Positions 17,659 through 25,464 of a stretch of DNA of 64,000 bases are shown in pieces. Below the pieces are notes generated by a model. It ran no database searches and was not told the origin of the DNA. It was given only the letters and a program-made list of their open reading frames with translations. Made by a program: the position numbers and the translations under genes. Position 1 is the first letter of the stretch, and every line of letters starts with the position of its first letter. The stretch comes from Rhodovulum euryhalinum (GTDB taxonomy: Bacteria > Pseudomonadota > Alphaproteobacteria > Rhodobacterales > Rhodobacteraceae), in the NCBI RefSeq assembly GCF_004342445.1, contig NZ_SLWW01000008.1:52667-116666 (forward strand). The letters are read 5' to 3'.

Positions 17659-18102
17659 CTAGCCCAGCAGGCCGATATCACGGCCATCGACGATGATCGC
17701 GAGGTCCCAGAACCGCGTCAGTTCGGCCTCGACCGCCCGCGCGGCGGCTTCGTCGCCCGCCGGCACGCGTTCGACCCGAAAGCCGAACCGTTCGAACCCC
17801 GACTGGTCGAGCCGCGACAGGATCACCGGGATCACCCGCCGTTCGATCGCCGCAGCCGAAAGGCGCAGCGCCGCCCGGGCCGGATCCGCCAGCGGCTCGG
17901 CGATGCGCACGCCGATCCGCGACAACGTCGCGTCACCTTCGGCCCGCCGCCAGAGCGCGGCCGAGGGAGGCACCGCGCCGCCCGCCGGCAGCATCCGGCC
18001 GTGGGCGGGGCCCGCCGCACCGTCGCGGATCAGCGCATCCAGATCATCGGGCCGGGCGGTCGTGATCCGGCCCAGAACGGCGCTCCATGCCGGATCCATC
18101 AT
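17659..18102 (-). CDS. Uncharacterised 147-residue protein coupled to glycosyltransferase genes
   Basis: I do not recognise this family. The protein begins MMDPAW, has no signal peptide or transmembrane segment, is rich in Ala and Arg, and ends with a strand-like AIIVDGRDIGLLG. It is probably an alpha/beta cytoplasmic protein. The first ATG (18102) overlaps the stop of the upstream glycosyltransferase gene by four bases and has GGGGAGGAT ahead of it. It is therefore very likely the last gene of the glycan operon. A longer frame on the same strand (to 18831) is only a shadow of the glycosyltransferase. Confidence 0.6.
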   Translation of the reverse strand: MMDPAWSAVLGRITTARPDDLDALIRDGAAGPAHGRMLPAGGAVPPSAALWRRAEGDATLSRIGVRIAEPLADPARAALRLSAAAIERRVIPVILSRLDQSGFERFGFRVERVPAGDEAAARAVEAELTRFWDLAIIVDGRDIGLLG

Positions 18103-20165
18103 CCATCCTCCCCGGTGCTCAGGATCAGCCGCGCGGCCTCGGCCGCCCCGGGCGCGGGCAAGTCGACCGCGGCAAGCGCCGTGCGGAACCGAGCGGCCGC
18201 ATCGCCGTCGAGGAAATCGGCCAGCACCCGTTCCAGCCGCAAGAGTTCGGTTTCGGCGATGGTCTCGCACAGGCCGCGTTCGGCCAGCGCCGCGGCGCGG
18301 CGGGCCTGATCGTCGAGATAGGGCGCGCTTTGCGGCAGCAGCACCGCGGGGATGCGATGATAGAGGATCTCGTGGACCGAGTTGTAGCCCGCGGCCGAGA
18401 TCACCAGGTCTGCGGCAAGGCAAAGCGACAGCGCCTCGAAGGTTTGCACCACGCGGGTATTGGGCCAGGCGTAAAGCCCCGCCGACACGTTCGCGCCGGG
18501 CCAGACCACGACGAGGTGCAGGACCCGGCTGGCCACCATCCCCGCGATCGCCTGCAACTGCGCGGTCCGGTCCGACGCGACCCCACCCCCGAGCATCGAG
18601 ATCACCAACCGCTCGAACGGCCGGGCAAACCGTTCGGCGAGGCGTGCGCGCAGGCTGACGGTCGCCCCGGGATCGGCAGCGGCCTGACGGACGATCGGCC
18701 CCACGTAATGCACGCGCGGGCTGAAGCTGTAGATGTCGTTCAGTTCCGGGAACGCCTCGGAGGGCACGATCACCTTGTCGAAGATCCGCTCCCGGTCCAG
18801 CGCGGCGTCGCTCGACTGCCCTTGCGGCCACAGTCCGCGGCGAATCCAGATCGCCGACAGGCTGCGTTCCTGCACCGTGCGGAAGATCGAATCGAAGACA
18901 TAGCCGCCATCGAACACCAGCCGGTCGCCGCGGCCCAGCGTGCGCGACAGGCGGAGATAGCTCAGCACGTCATTGGCGTAGGACTCGGGATGGGCCTCGC
19001 TTTTCTGCACCAGCGGCAGGCAGTCATAGCCGCGCCGCTGGATCATCGGCACGCAGGACGGGAAGGCGGCAAAAACCGGATGAATGTCCCTGGGCATCGC
19101 ATCGGCGATCACCGCGCAGCGTTGCGCATGGCCAAGCCCCACCCCGTTCGTGGGCAGGAACAGCGTGCGGCGCGCGGGGACCGCGGCGGGCGCGGCCGCC
19201 GGGCTGGACGGGACAAGCCCCGCCGCCGTCTCGAGCCGCACGATATCGGCGGCGGTGACCCAGGGCGAGTTGACGACCTGCGCGCCGATCTGGGCGAGGT
19301 TCACGAACACCGTGTCGGTCAGGTAGGGGTCAAGCGCAGCCAGATCCTGCGGCCCCCGCAGCACCGGCGCACCCTGACCGAGGAAGGCCCGGTCCTCGGT
19401 GCAGTCGATCACCACGCCGCCCGACGCCATCAGGCAGACCGCCAGCGCGGCCATCCGCTCGCCCGGGACGCCCTGCCCGAAGACCGCGAAGACATCGGTG
19501 CCCGCAGCCTGCGTGACCGGCGAAAGTTCGGTGAACGTGACCACCGGCAGGTCGTGGTGGCGCGAGCCCCGGATCCGGTCCCGTTGCTCGGCATTGACGA
19601 TCAGCCGCAGGCCGAAGGCCGCGCGCTGGCTCATCTGGGCAAGCAGCGGCAGCACATTCGCCCCCTTGAGCACGTTCGCCCCCAGCGCCACGGTCAGGAC
19701 CGGCACCCGGCCGATCGGGCGCGGCCGGGCGGCACGTTCAGCCAGCAGGGGCGTCTTTGCGCGGGCGATCAGGGGACGGGGCTGAATCTCGGACAGGTCG
19801 ATGACCCTGGGCTCGCGGCCAAGCGCGTAGGCAATCCTCGCACGCGCGCCCAGATAGCCCTGGTGGTCGGCGAACCGCCCGGTGGCGACCACCGGCACAT
19901 CGGGACCCAGCGACCGCTCGCGCAGCGCGGCGAGCACCCGGTCCTCGAGATCCTCGGCCCCGAGCAGGAAGACGGCCTCGACCGACAGATCCCCGGGATC
20001 GACAAGGAAGGGCGCGGCCTCGTAGGTGCGGCCGCGGTCCAGGTCACCGGGCAACCCGCCCGCATCGATCGCCACCCGGTGGCCGCGCGCGGCAAGCTGC
20101 GCGGCAAGGATCAGTTGCGCGTCAAAGGACCGCTGGCTGCGGCTGCCCGCCTCGACAAGGATCAT
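18099..20165 (-). CDS. Large GT-B-fold glycosyltransferase with a MurG/UGT-like C-terminal half
   Basis: A 688-residue cytoplasmic protein in two parts. Residues about 340-688 look like a MurG/GT28-type enzyme: GVGLGHAQRC near the start of the half, SMLGGGVAS, then AAGYNSVHEIL and LLPQSAPYLDDQARR, the nucleotide-sugar-binding block. Residues 1-335 resemble a second, degenerate GT-B unit (MILVEAGSRSQRSF start, later TVALGANVLKGANVLP and FAVFGQGVPGERM). Start and stop codons overlap both neighbours by four bases. Donor and acceptor are unknown. A role in an envelope or secreted glycan is inferred from the partners. Confidence 0.72.
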   Translation of the reverse strand: MILVEAGSRSQRSFDAQLILAAQLAARGHRVAIDAGGLPGDLDRGRTYEAAPFLVDPGDLSVEAVFLLGAEDLEDRVLAALRERSLGPDVPVVATGRFADHQGYLGARARIAYALGREPRVIDLSEIQPRPLIARAKTPLLAERAARPRPIGRVPVLTVALGANVLKGANVLPLLAQMSQRAAFGLRLIVNAEQRDRIRGSRHHDLPVVTFTELSPVTQAAGTDVFAVFGQGVPGERMAALAVCLMASGGVVIDCTEDRAFLGQGAPVLRGPQDLAALDPYLTDTVFVNLAQIGAQVVNSPWVTAADIVRLETAAGLVPSSPAAAPAAVPARRTLFLPTNGVGLGHAQRCAVIADAMPRDIHPVFAAFPSCVPMIQRRGYDCLPLVQKSEAHPESYANDVLSYLRLSRTLGRGDRLVFDGGYVFDSIFRTVQERSLSAIWIRRGLWPQGQSSDAALDRERIFDKVIVPSEAFPELNDIYSFSPRVHYVGPIVRQAAADPGATVSLRARLAERFARPFERLVISMLGGGVASDRTAQLQAIAGMVASRVLHLVVVWPGANVSAGLYAWPNTRVVQTFEALSLCLAADLVISAAGYNSVHEILYHRIPAVLLPQSAPYLDDQARRAAALAERGLCETIAETELLRLERVLADFLDGDAAARFRTALAAVDLPAPGAAEAARLILSTGEDG

Positions 20166-21247
20166 GCCGCCCTGCCCTGAAGTTCACCCGATATGAGCGC
20201 CTCGAACCGGGCGGAAAAAGCCGTCTCGGAATACCGGTCGAGCGCCGCCTGACCGCGCGCCGCCTGCGCCGCGTAGGCCGCCGGATCGGCCACCAGCCGC
20301 GCGATGGCCCCGTCCACCTCGGCAGGCGTGCAGGCCACCACGCCCGGGCCAAATGCGGCGCCGGTCTCGGGGTCGGTCAGCACGACCTTGCCCGCGGCCA
20401 GCGCCTCGGCAATCACCCGGCCAAAGCTTTCGCGCCATGTCGGCGCCGTGAAATACACAAGGAAATCAATCATCCCGAAAAACGCCTCGACCCCGATCGC
20501 GCGGAACGGCAAAAGCGTCCAGTGCGGCCGCAGCACTTCGGCCGCAAGCAGCATGTCCGCCCCGAGGATCACGTTGGCCTCGGCATGCGGCGGAAAGCAA
20601 CGGTCGAGATCGGCAAGCGGTGGAAATTTCTCGAAACTGGGGCGGGAATGTCGTCCGCGACGGTCGCGCGGCAGGACGGCTGGCGCAGTGCGCGGCATCT
20701 CGCAGATGTTGAACCAGTCCGCCTCCAGCACCTTCCAGCACGGGCGCCCGGGCCGGGAGGCCAACCAGTCGGTCACCGTGGCGCGGTTATGCGCCGACAC
20801 CGGCGCGATCGACTTGCTGAGCGCAAGCGAGGCGCGGTCGATCCGGTCGAGGCAGGCAGCCACGTCGAACCCCTCGGCCCCGCCCGGCCGCAGGAAATTC
20901 TCGTGCGCGACGACGACAAGGTGGCGCGCGACGATCCGGCCGCCGAAGGAAGGCTGCGCCTTGAGGAAGACCGGGTTGTGCAGGAGGACAAGATCGGCGC
21001 TGATTTCGGCCGCGTTCCATTCCAGCGGCAGGCCCAGATCGTCCAGCACCTCGCGGAGCGGCGGCGCCACCTGCCGCTCGGGTCCGAGCATCGCCGAACT
21101 GCGGGCATGGACCGTGACCCGCGCCAGCCGCGCGGCAACGCGCAACTCTGCCGCCACCGCCGCCGATGTGCCGCCCGAGAAACGCGGGTCGATCACATAG
21201 GCAAGGTGCGGCGCGCGCGGCTGGCGGGGCGTTCCGGGTGCAGCCAT
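20162..21247 (-). CDS. Glycosyltransferase family 4-like protein
   Basis: A 361-residue GT-B enzyme. The hallmark retaining-GT4 EX7E motif is present as ESFGRVIAEALAAGK near residue 272, followed by VVLTDPETGAAFG. An N-terminal GGTS loop near residue 26 fits the acceptor-side domain. The start at 21247 lies five bases after the preceding stop codon, and the end overlaps the next glycosyltransferase. The nucleotide sugar is not predictable. The pairing with the large GT-B protein suggests consecutive steps on one glycan. Confidence 0.82.
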   Translation of the reverse strand: MAAPGTPRQPRAPHLAYVIDPRFSGGTSAAVAAELRVAARLARVTVHARSSAMLGPERQVAPPLREVLDDLGLPLEWNAAEISADLVLLHNPVFLKAQPSFGGRIVARHLVVVAHENFLRPGGAEGFDVAACLDRIDRASLALSKSIAPVSAHNRATVTDWLASRPGRPCWKVLEADWFNICEMPRTAPAVLPRDRRGRHSRPSFEKFPPLADLDRCFPPHAEANVILGADMLLAAEVLRPHWTLLPFRAIGVEAFFGMIDFLVYFTAPTWRESFGRVIAEALAAGKVVLTDPETGAAFGPGVVACTPAEVDGAIARLVADPAAYAAQAARGQAALDRYSETAFSARFEALISGELQGRAA

Positions 21248-21252
21248 CGGGG

Positions 21253-21576
21253 TCAGTAGATCCCGGGGAACGCGGCCCCGCGGGACACCACGCCGTCCCT
21301 CTGTTCAAGGGGCGGAGCAGCCACGAAATCGACCCTCAGCCGCCCGCCGGACACGGTCGTGGCAAATCTCCGCAGTTCCGCCGACAGCTCGTCCTCGCCC
21401 AGCAGCAGGTCGGGGTTCTGCTCGAGAAACGCAAGCAGCCCGCGCGTGTCGTTGCGCGTCAGAAGCGCATCAATGACGCGCAGCTGATCAAGCGTCGGTT
21501 CGGCCGCCCGCGCCGCGAGCGATCCGACGATCAGCATGAGCCCCGTCACGATGGCGATCAGTCTTCTATCGGGCAT
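21253..21576 (-). CDS. Small secreted hypothetical protein in the glycosyltransferase operon
   Basis: A 107-residue protein. A signal peptide (about residues 1-25, cleaving near ARA/AEP) precedes an acidic helical segment (TLDQLRVIDALLTRN...FLEQNPDLLLGEDEL) and a short C-terminal tail. No known domain is recognised. The ATG at 21576 is chosen over 21591 because of GAGGAACG upstream. It lies between the membrane protein gene (72 bases upstream) and the GT4 gene (5 bases downstream), so it is likely co-expressed and periplasmic. Confidence 0.65.
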   Translation of the reverse strand: MPDRRLIAIVTGLMLIVGSLAARAAEPTLDQLRVIDALLTRNDTRGLLAFLEQNPDLLLGEDELSAELRRFATTVSGGRLRVDFVAAPPLEQRDGVVSRGAAFPGIY

Positions 21577-21648
21577 GCCCGTTCCTCGCACCCTTCTGGT
21601 TGCCGCGGCCTGCCCCCCGGGGCCGTTCCCTGATATCCCGTCCCTTGG

Positions 21649-23583
21649 TCATGGGCCAGCCGCCTGTCTGAGCTTGCGGATCAGCCGGGTCTTCAGCCGC
21701 GCGGCGATCTGGGCGTCGGTGGGCTGTGCGCTGCGGCGGATGGCAACGGGCTTTGCCACCTGGGCCGGCGCCCGGGACGGGCCCGCAAGCCAAAGCTCGA
21801 GCCGCCCCGGCAGCGGCTTGCGCGCCAAATCGGTGAAGTCGCGCACCACCGCACCAATCTCCGCGGCCAGCGTCTCGGCTGCCGCGGCATCACCGCGGTG
21901 GAAGTACCGCACATCCGTCTCGGCCAGCCTGACCTGCACCCGCGCGGGATCGGCCAGCCGGTAGCCGACCCCGGTCAGCGTCTCGGTCAGCGCGCCAAGC
22001 GTGTCCTCTGCAAGGGCGCTTGGCGCATAAACACTGACAAGAACATCGGGCACGGGCGGGCGCGGCGGTGGCGGCGCCGCGGCGGGCTGCGGGTCGGGTG
22101 GCCTGCCGATGTCGAGCCGACCGTGCGGCGCGCGCGGAACGGCGAACGAGACGCCCGGCGCCTCGACCCGTGGCAGCGCGCGCCCGGAAGCGGTCGCGGC
22201 GGGAACCGCTCCGGGATCGGCTTTCGACCAGACCGCGGCAATCGGCTGCGGCACAGGCGGCGCGAAACCGGCCGGACCCGGCTCGGGCAGGGCCGGCTGC
22301 GGGGCGGGAGACGGGAAAGCGGGGGTACCGAGCACGGCAAGCAAATGCCGCGGCGCGGGCTCGGCCTCGGGACTGGCCAGCGGGACGAGCCTGGCCGCAA
22401 GCACCGGGACAGGCCGGGCCGGCGGCTGTGGCGCGGCCTCGTCAGGTGCCGTTACGACGGGCCGCCGACCGGGCGCCGGAAAGCCGGGAAGCCCGGCCGG
22501 AGCTGCGGCCAAGACGGGGGCTGGGGCCGGTTCGGCGGCCGGCCCGGTCAGCGCGTCGGCGTCGGTCAGGACCGCAGGCCGTTCCGGCGGGCCAGGCGCC
22601 ACGGGCAAAAGACCCGATCCGGCCGTTTCGGTGCGGAGCCGCAGCAGCACCGGCAGACCGACAACACCGCGCTCGGCAAACGCGGTGGTTTCGACGGGTG
22701 TCTCGGTGGCGGGTACCATAGGGGCGGCGATCCGCATTGCCACCACCGGCGCGGAGGCGGCGGGCCCCTCGGCAAGAGGCGGCGCGGGCGGTGGCGCCCC
22801 GGGAGCCGCGGTCCGCGGGGGCTCGGCCATGGCGACGGGTGCCGGTACCGATGCCGGAGCGGCAGGCGCGGGCGCCTTGGCCAGCGTCGCGCCCGCACGC
22901 TCCAGCAGAGCCGGCAGTTGCATCGCCCCGATACCGACGGCCAGCCCCATCCCGAACGCACCTGCAACGAGCACCGTCCACCGGCTTCGGTCGCGCGCGG
23001 GGGCTGCGGCGTCGCGCTGGCCGGCGCGCGCCCGGGCAAGCGCGGTCTCGAGCCGGGGTGCCATCGGCACGGCGAGCGCAGGACCGGGGCCGACCGGCGC
23101 GGCCATGGCGGGCGGCTGCCCGAACGCGGGCTGCGGCGCGGAAGCAGCAGCCCGCCGCGGCACATCGGCGGCATGCGGCACGGGGCGATTCGGCTCGGCC
23201 ATGGGTGGCGGGGCGGGCGGCACCTGACGGAACGGCGCGTCAAGACCGACGCCGCGCTCTACCGCGCCGGCCTCAGCCTCGCGCAGCGCCCGCAGCGCGG
23301 CGACGACGCGCGCAGCCCCCTGCCCCGGCGTGGCAGGCGCGGTGTGAACCTCGGAACACAGCTGCGCAGGCTTTGCCTGGGCGGCCTTCGCGGCAAGGGC
23401 CTTCTCGCGCTGGCGACGCGCCTCATCAAGGCGCTTCTCCCACGCCTCGGAGTTCAGGAGTTCGACTATCCTCGCGCGATCATCGCCGCAAACGCCGGAA
23501 ACCGACGGCGATGACCCCGCACCCGTCCTCTCGCCCATCGAATCCCAACCCCCCAAAGTGGGATACCCGGCCAGCAAAAGCAT
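21649..23583 (-). CDS. Pro/Ala-rich single-pass membrane protein with a C-terminal LytR_C-like domain
   Basis: A protein of 644 residues, or 629 if the ATG at 23538 is used; neither start has a strong ribosome-binding site. Residues about 40-110 are charged and helical. One transmembrane helix lies at about 201-224 (WTVLVAGAFGMGLAVGIGAM). Residues 230-505 are a low-complexity Pro/Ala/Val stalk. Residues about 514-590 resemble the LytR/CpsA/Psr C-terminal domain: an initial VLVSVYAPS strand, TLTGVGYRLADP, and VRYFHRGDAAAAETLA. A periplasmic stalk reaching the wall or a nascent glycan is inferred. It is the first gene of the glycan operon. Confidence 0.65.
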   Translation of the reverse strand: MLLLAGYPTLGGWDSMGERTGAGSSPSVSGVCGDDRARIVELLNSEAWEKRLDEARRQREKALAAKAAQAKPAQLCSEVHTAPATPGQGAARVVAALRALREAEAGAVERGVGLDAPFRQVPPAPPPMAEPNRPVPHAADVPRRAAASAPQPAFGQPPAMAAPVGPGPALAVPMAPRLETALARARAGQRDAAAPARDRSRWTVLVAGAFGMGLAVGIGAMQLPALLERAGATLAKAPAPAAPASVPAPVAMAEPPRTAAPGAPPPAPPLAEGPAASAPVVAMRIAAPMVPATETPVETTAFAERGVVGLPVLLRLRTETAGSGLLPVAPGPPERPAVLTDADALTGPAAEPAPAPVLAAAPAGLPGFPAPGRRPVVTAPDEAAPQPPARPVPVLAARLVPLASPEAEPAPRHLLAVLGTPAFPSPAPQPALPEPGPAGFAPPVPQPIAAVWSKADPGAVPAATASGRALPRVEAPGVSFAVPRAPHGRLDIGRPPDPQPAAAPPPPRPPVPDVLVSVYAPSALAEDTLGALTETLTGVGYRLADPARVQVRLAETDVRYFHRGDAAAAETLAAEIGAVVRDFTDLARKPLPGRLELWLAGPSRAPAQVAKPVAIRRSAQPTDAQIAARLKTRLIRKLRQAAGP

Positions 23584-23618
23584 CGCGGCATCATCGGGAG
23601 AAAACGTCCCCCGTGCAG

Positions 23619-23639
23619 ATGCGGAATGGCAGTCCGCAT
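23619..23639. promoter_or_regulatory. Inverted repeat ATGCGGA-N7-TCCGCAT upstream of the LytR_C-like protein gene
   Basis: Seven-base perfect arms at 23619-23625 and 23633-23639 are separated by seven bases. The repeat lies just downstream of the candidate promoter at 23652-23680. It could be an operator or a leader hairpin. No regulator is encoded next to it. Confidence 0.45.
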
Positions 23640-23651
23640 CCCCCGTCTGTC

Positions 23652-23680
23652 ATCATACGCAAACGGCACCCACGGAACAA
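23652..23680 (-). promoter_or_regulatory. Candidate sigma-70 promoter for the glycan operon
   Basis: Read on the minus strand, TTGTTC (23680-23675) and TATGAT (23657-23652) are separated by 17 bases. The -10 matches five of six consensus bases. Transcription would begin near 23645. This supports the glycan genes as a unit separate from the dehydratase gene that ends at 23734. Confidence 0.4.
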
Positions 23681-23733
23681 CGCCGCAATTCCGTCACAAT
23701 CCGTTCCCGTGGCGGCACCACCGGGGACGGAGG

Positions 23734-25455
23734 TCAGGCGCTGCCGCTGACGGGCTTGAGAAAGGCGAAGTCGCAGCCCTCGTCGGCCTGAAGCACGTGC
23801 TCGGCATAGAGCCGGTCATAGCCCCGCCGCGCCTCGGGCGGCACGATGCCGGGGCTCCAGTCCGCGCGGCGGCGGTCGAGTTCCGCGTCGTCCACCAGCA
23901 GGTCGATCCGCTTCCCTGCCACCGACAGGCGGATCCGGTCGCCCGTGCGCACCAGCGCCAGCGGCCCGCCGATCGCGGCCTCGGGGGCGACATGCAGGAC
24001 GATGGTGCCGAAGGCGGTGCCCGACATCCGCGCGTCCGAAATGCGGATCATGTCCTTGAGCCCCTTCGACGACAGCTTCTTCGGGATCGGCAGATAGCCC
24101 GCCTCGGGCATGCCGGAGGCGCTTTTCGGCCCGGCGTTCTGCAGCACCATGATGTCGTCGGCGGTGATGTCGAGATCGGGGTCGTCGATGCGCGCGGCGA
24201 GGTCTTCGAGCGAGGAAAAGACCACCGCCCTGCCCTCGTGCTCGAACAGGCTTTTGTCGGCGGCCGAGCGTTTCAGGATCGCGCCCCGCGGCGCGAGGTT
24301 GCCGAACAGCGCGACGAGGCCGCCCTGAGGTTCCAGCGGCGCTTCGGCCGAGGCGATCACGTTGCGGTCGACAAAGCCGGGATCGGTTTCCAGCCGGTCC
24401 CCCAGCGTTTCGCCGGTGACGGTCAGCGTGTCGAGATGCAGCAAGGGTTTCAGTTCGCGCAGCACGGCCCCTACCCCGCCCGCGAAGAAGAAATCCTCCA
24501 TGTAGTGGTTGCCCACCGGTTTGAGGTTCACCAGCACCGGGGTTTCGTCGGAAAGTTCATTGAGGCGGGCGAGCGGAATGTCGATCCCAAGCCGTCCGGC
24601 GACCGCGGTCAGGTGGATGACCGCGTTGGTGGACCCGCCCAGCGCCAGCAGCACCCGCAGCGCGTTCTCGACCGATTTCCCGGTGATGACCTGGCTGGGC
24701 CGGATCGGATGATCGATCATCCTTGCGGCGGCCAGCCCCGAGGCCTCGGCCGCGCGCAGGCGGTCGGCATGGACCGCCGGGATCGCCGCGGTTCCGGGCA
24801 GCGCCATGCCCAGCGTCTCGGCGATGCAGGCCATGGTCGACGCCGTGCCCATAACCGCGCAGGTGCCCGCGGTGGTGGCCAGCCGCCCCTCGATCTCGTT
24901 GATTTCCGCGGTGGAAATCTCGCCCGCGCGATACTTGCCCCAGAAGCGGCGGCAATCGGTGCAGGCGCCCAGCCGTTCAGTGCCATAGCGCGAGGTCATC
25001 ATCGGCCCGGCGACCAGTTGCACCGCCGGCAGGTCGGCCGAGGCCGCACCCATCAGCTGGGCGGGCACCGTTTTGTCACAGCCGCCCACCAGCACGACGG
25101 CATCCATCGGCTGGGCGCGGATCATCTCCTCGGTGTCCATGGCCATGAGGTTGCGGAATTTCAGGCTGGTGGGGTTCAGGAACACCTCGCCCAGCGAGAT
25201 GGTGGGAAACTCGATGGGCAGCCCGCCACCCAGCAGGACGCCGCGTTTGACGGCCTCGATCAACTCGGGGAAATGCCGGTGGCAGTTGTTGAAACCCGAC
25301 GCGCTGTTGGCGATGCCGACGATGGGTTTCTTCAGCACCTCGCGGGAGTAGCCCATCGAGGCTGCGAAGGAGTTGCGCAGGTAGACCGAGAAATCGCGGT
25401 CGCCGTAATTCGTGAGACCGCGGGCAAGGCCCCGGTCCGTGGTTTCGTCACTCAT
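23734..25455 (-). CDS. IlvD/Edd-family dehydratase (sugar-acid dehydratase type)
   Basis: A 573-residue iron-sulfur dehydratase that removes water from a 2,3-dihydroxy acid to give a 2-keto-3-deoxy acid. The three cluster cysteines are visible: Cys58 in NNCHR, Cys126 in GGCDKT and Cys199 in TAGTCAVMGT. The GCDKTVPAQLMGAASADLP context is closer to pentonate/hexonate dehydratases than to biosynthetic IlvD. It is the last gene of the long catabolic cluster and starts nine bases after the aldehyde dehydrogenase stop. The actual sugar or cyclic acid is not determined. Confidence 0.85.
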   Translation of the reverse strand: MSDETTDRGLARGLTNYGDRDFSVYLRNSFAASMGYSREVLKKPIVGIANSASGFNNCHRHFPELIEAVKRGVLLGGGLPIEFPTISLGEVFLNPTSLKFRNLMAMDTEEMIRAQPMDAVVLVGGCDKTVPAQLMGAASADLPAVQLVAGPMMTSRYGTERLGACTDCRRFWGKYRAGEISTAEINEIEGRLATTAGTCAVMGTASTMACIAETLGMALPGTAAIPAVHADRLRAAEASGLAAARMIDHPIRPSQVITGKSVENALRVLLALGGSTNAVIHLTAVAGRLGIDIPLARLNELSDETPVLVNLKPVGNHYMEDFFFAGGVGAVLRELKPLLHLDTLTVTGETLGDRLETDPGFVDRNVIASAEAPLEPQGGLVALFGNLAPRGAILKRSAADKSLFEHEGRAVVFSSLEDLAARIDDPDLDITADDIMVLQNAGPKSASGMPEAGYLPIPKKLSSKGLKDMIRISDARMSGTAFGTIVLHVAPEAAIGGPLALVRTGDRIRLSVAGKRIDLLVDDAELDRRRADWSPGIVPPEARRGYDRLYAEHVLQADEGCDFAFLKPVSGSA

Positions 25456-25464
25456 TTTAAACCC

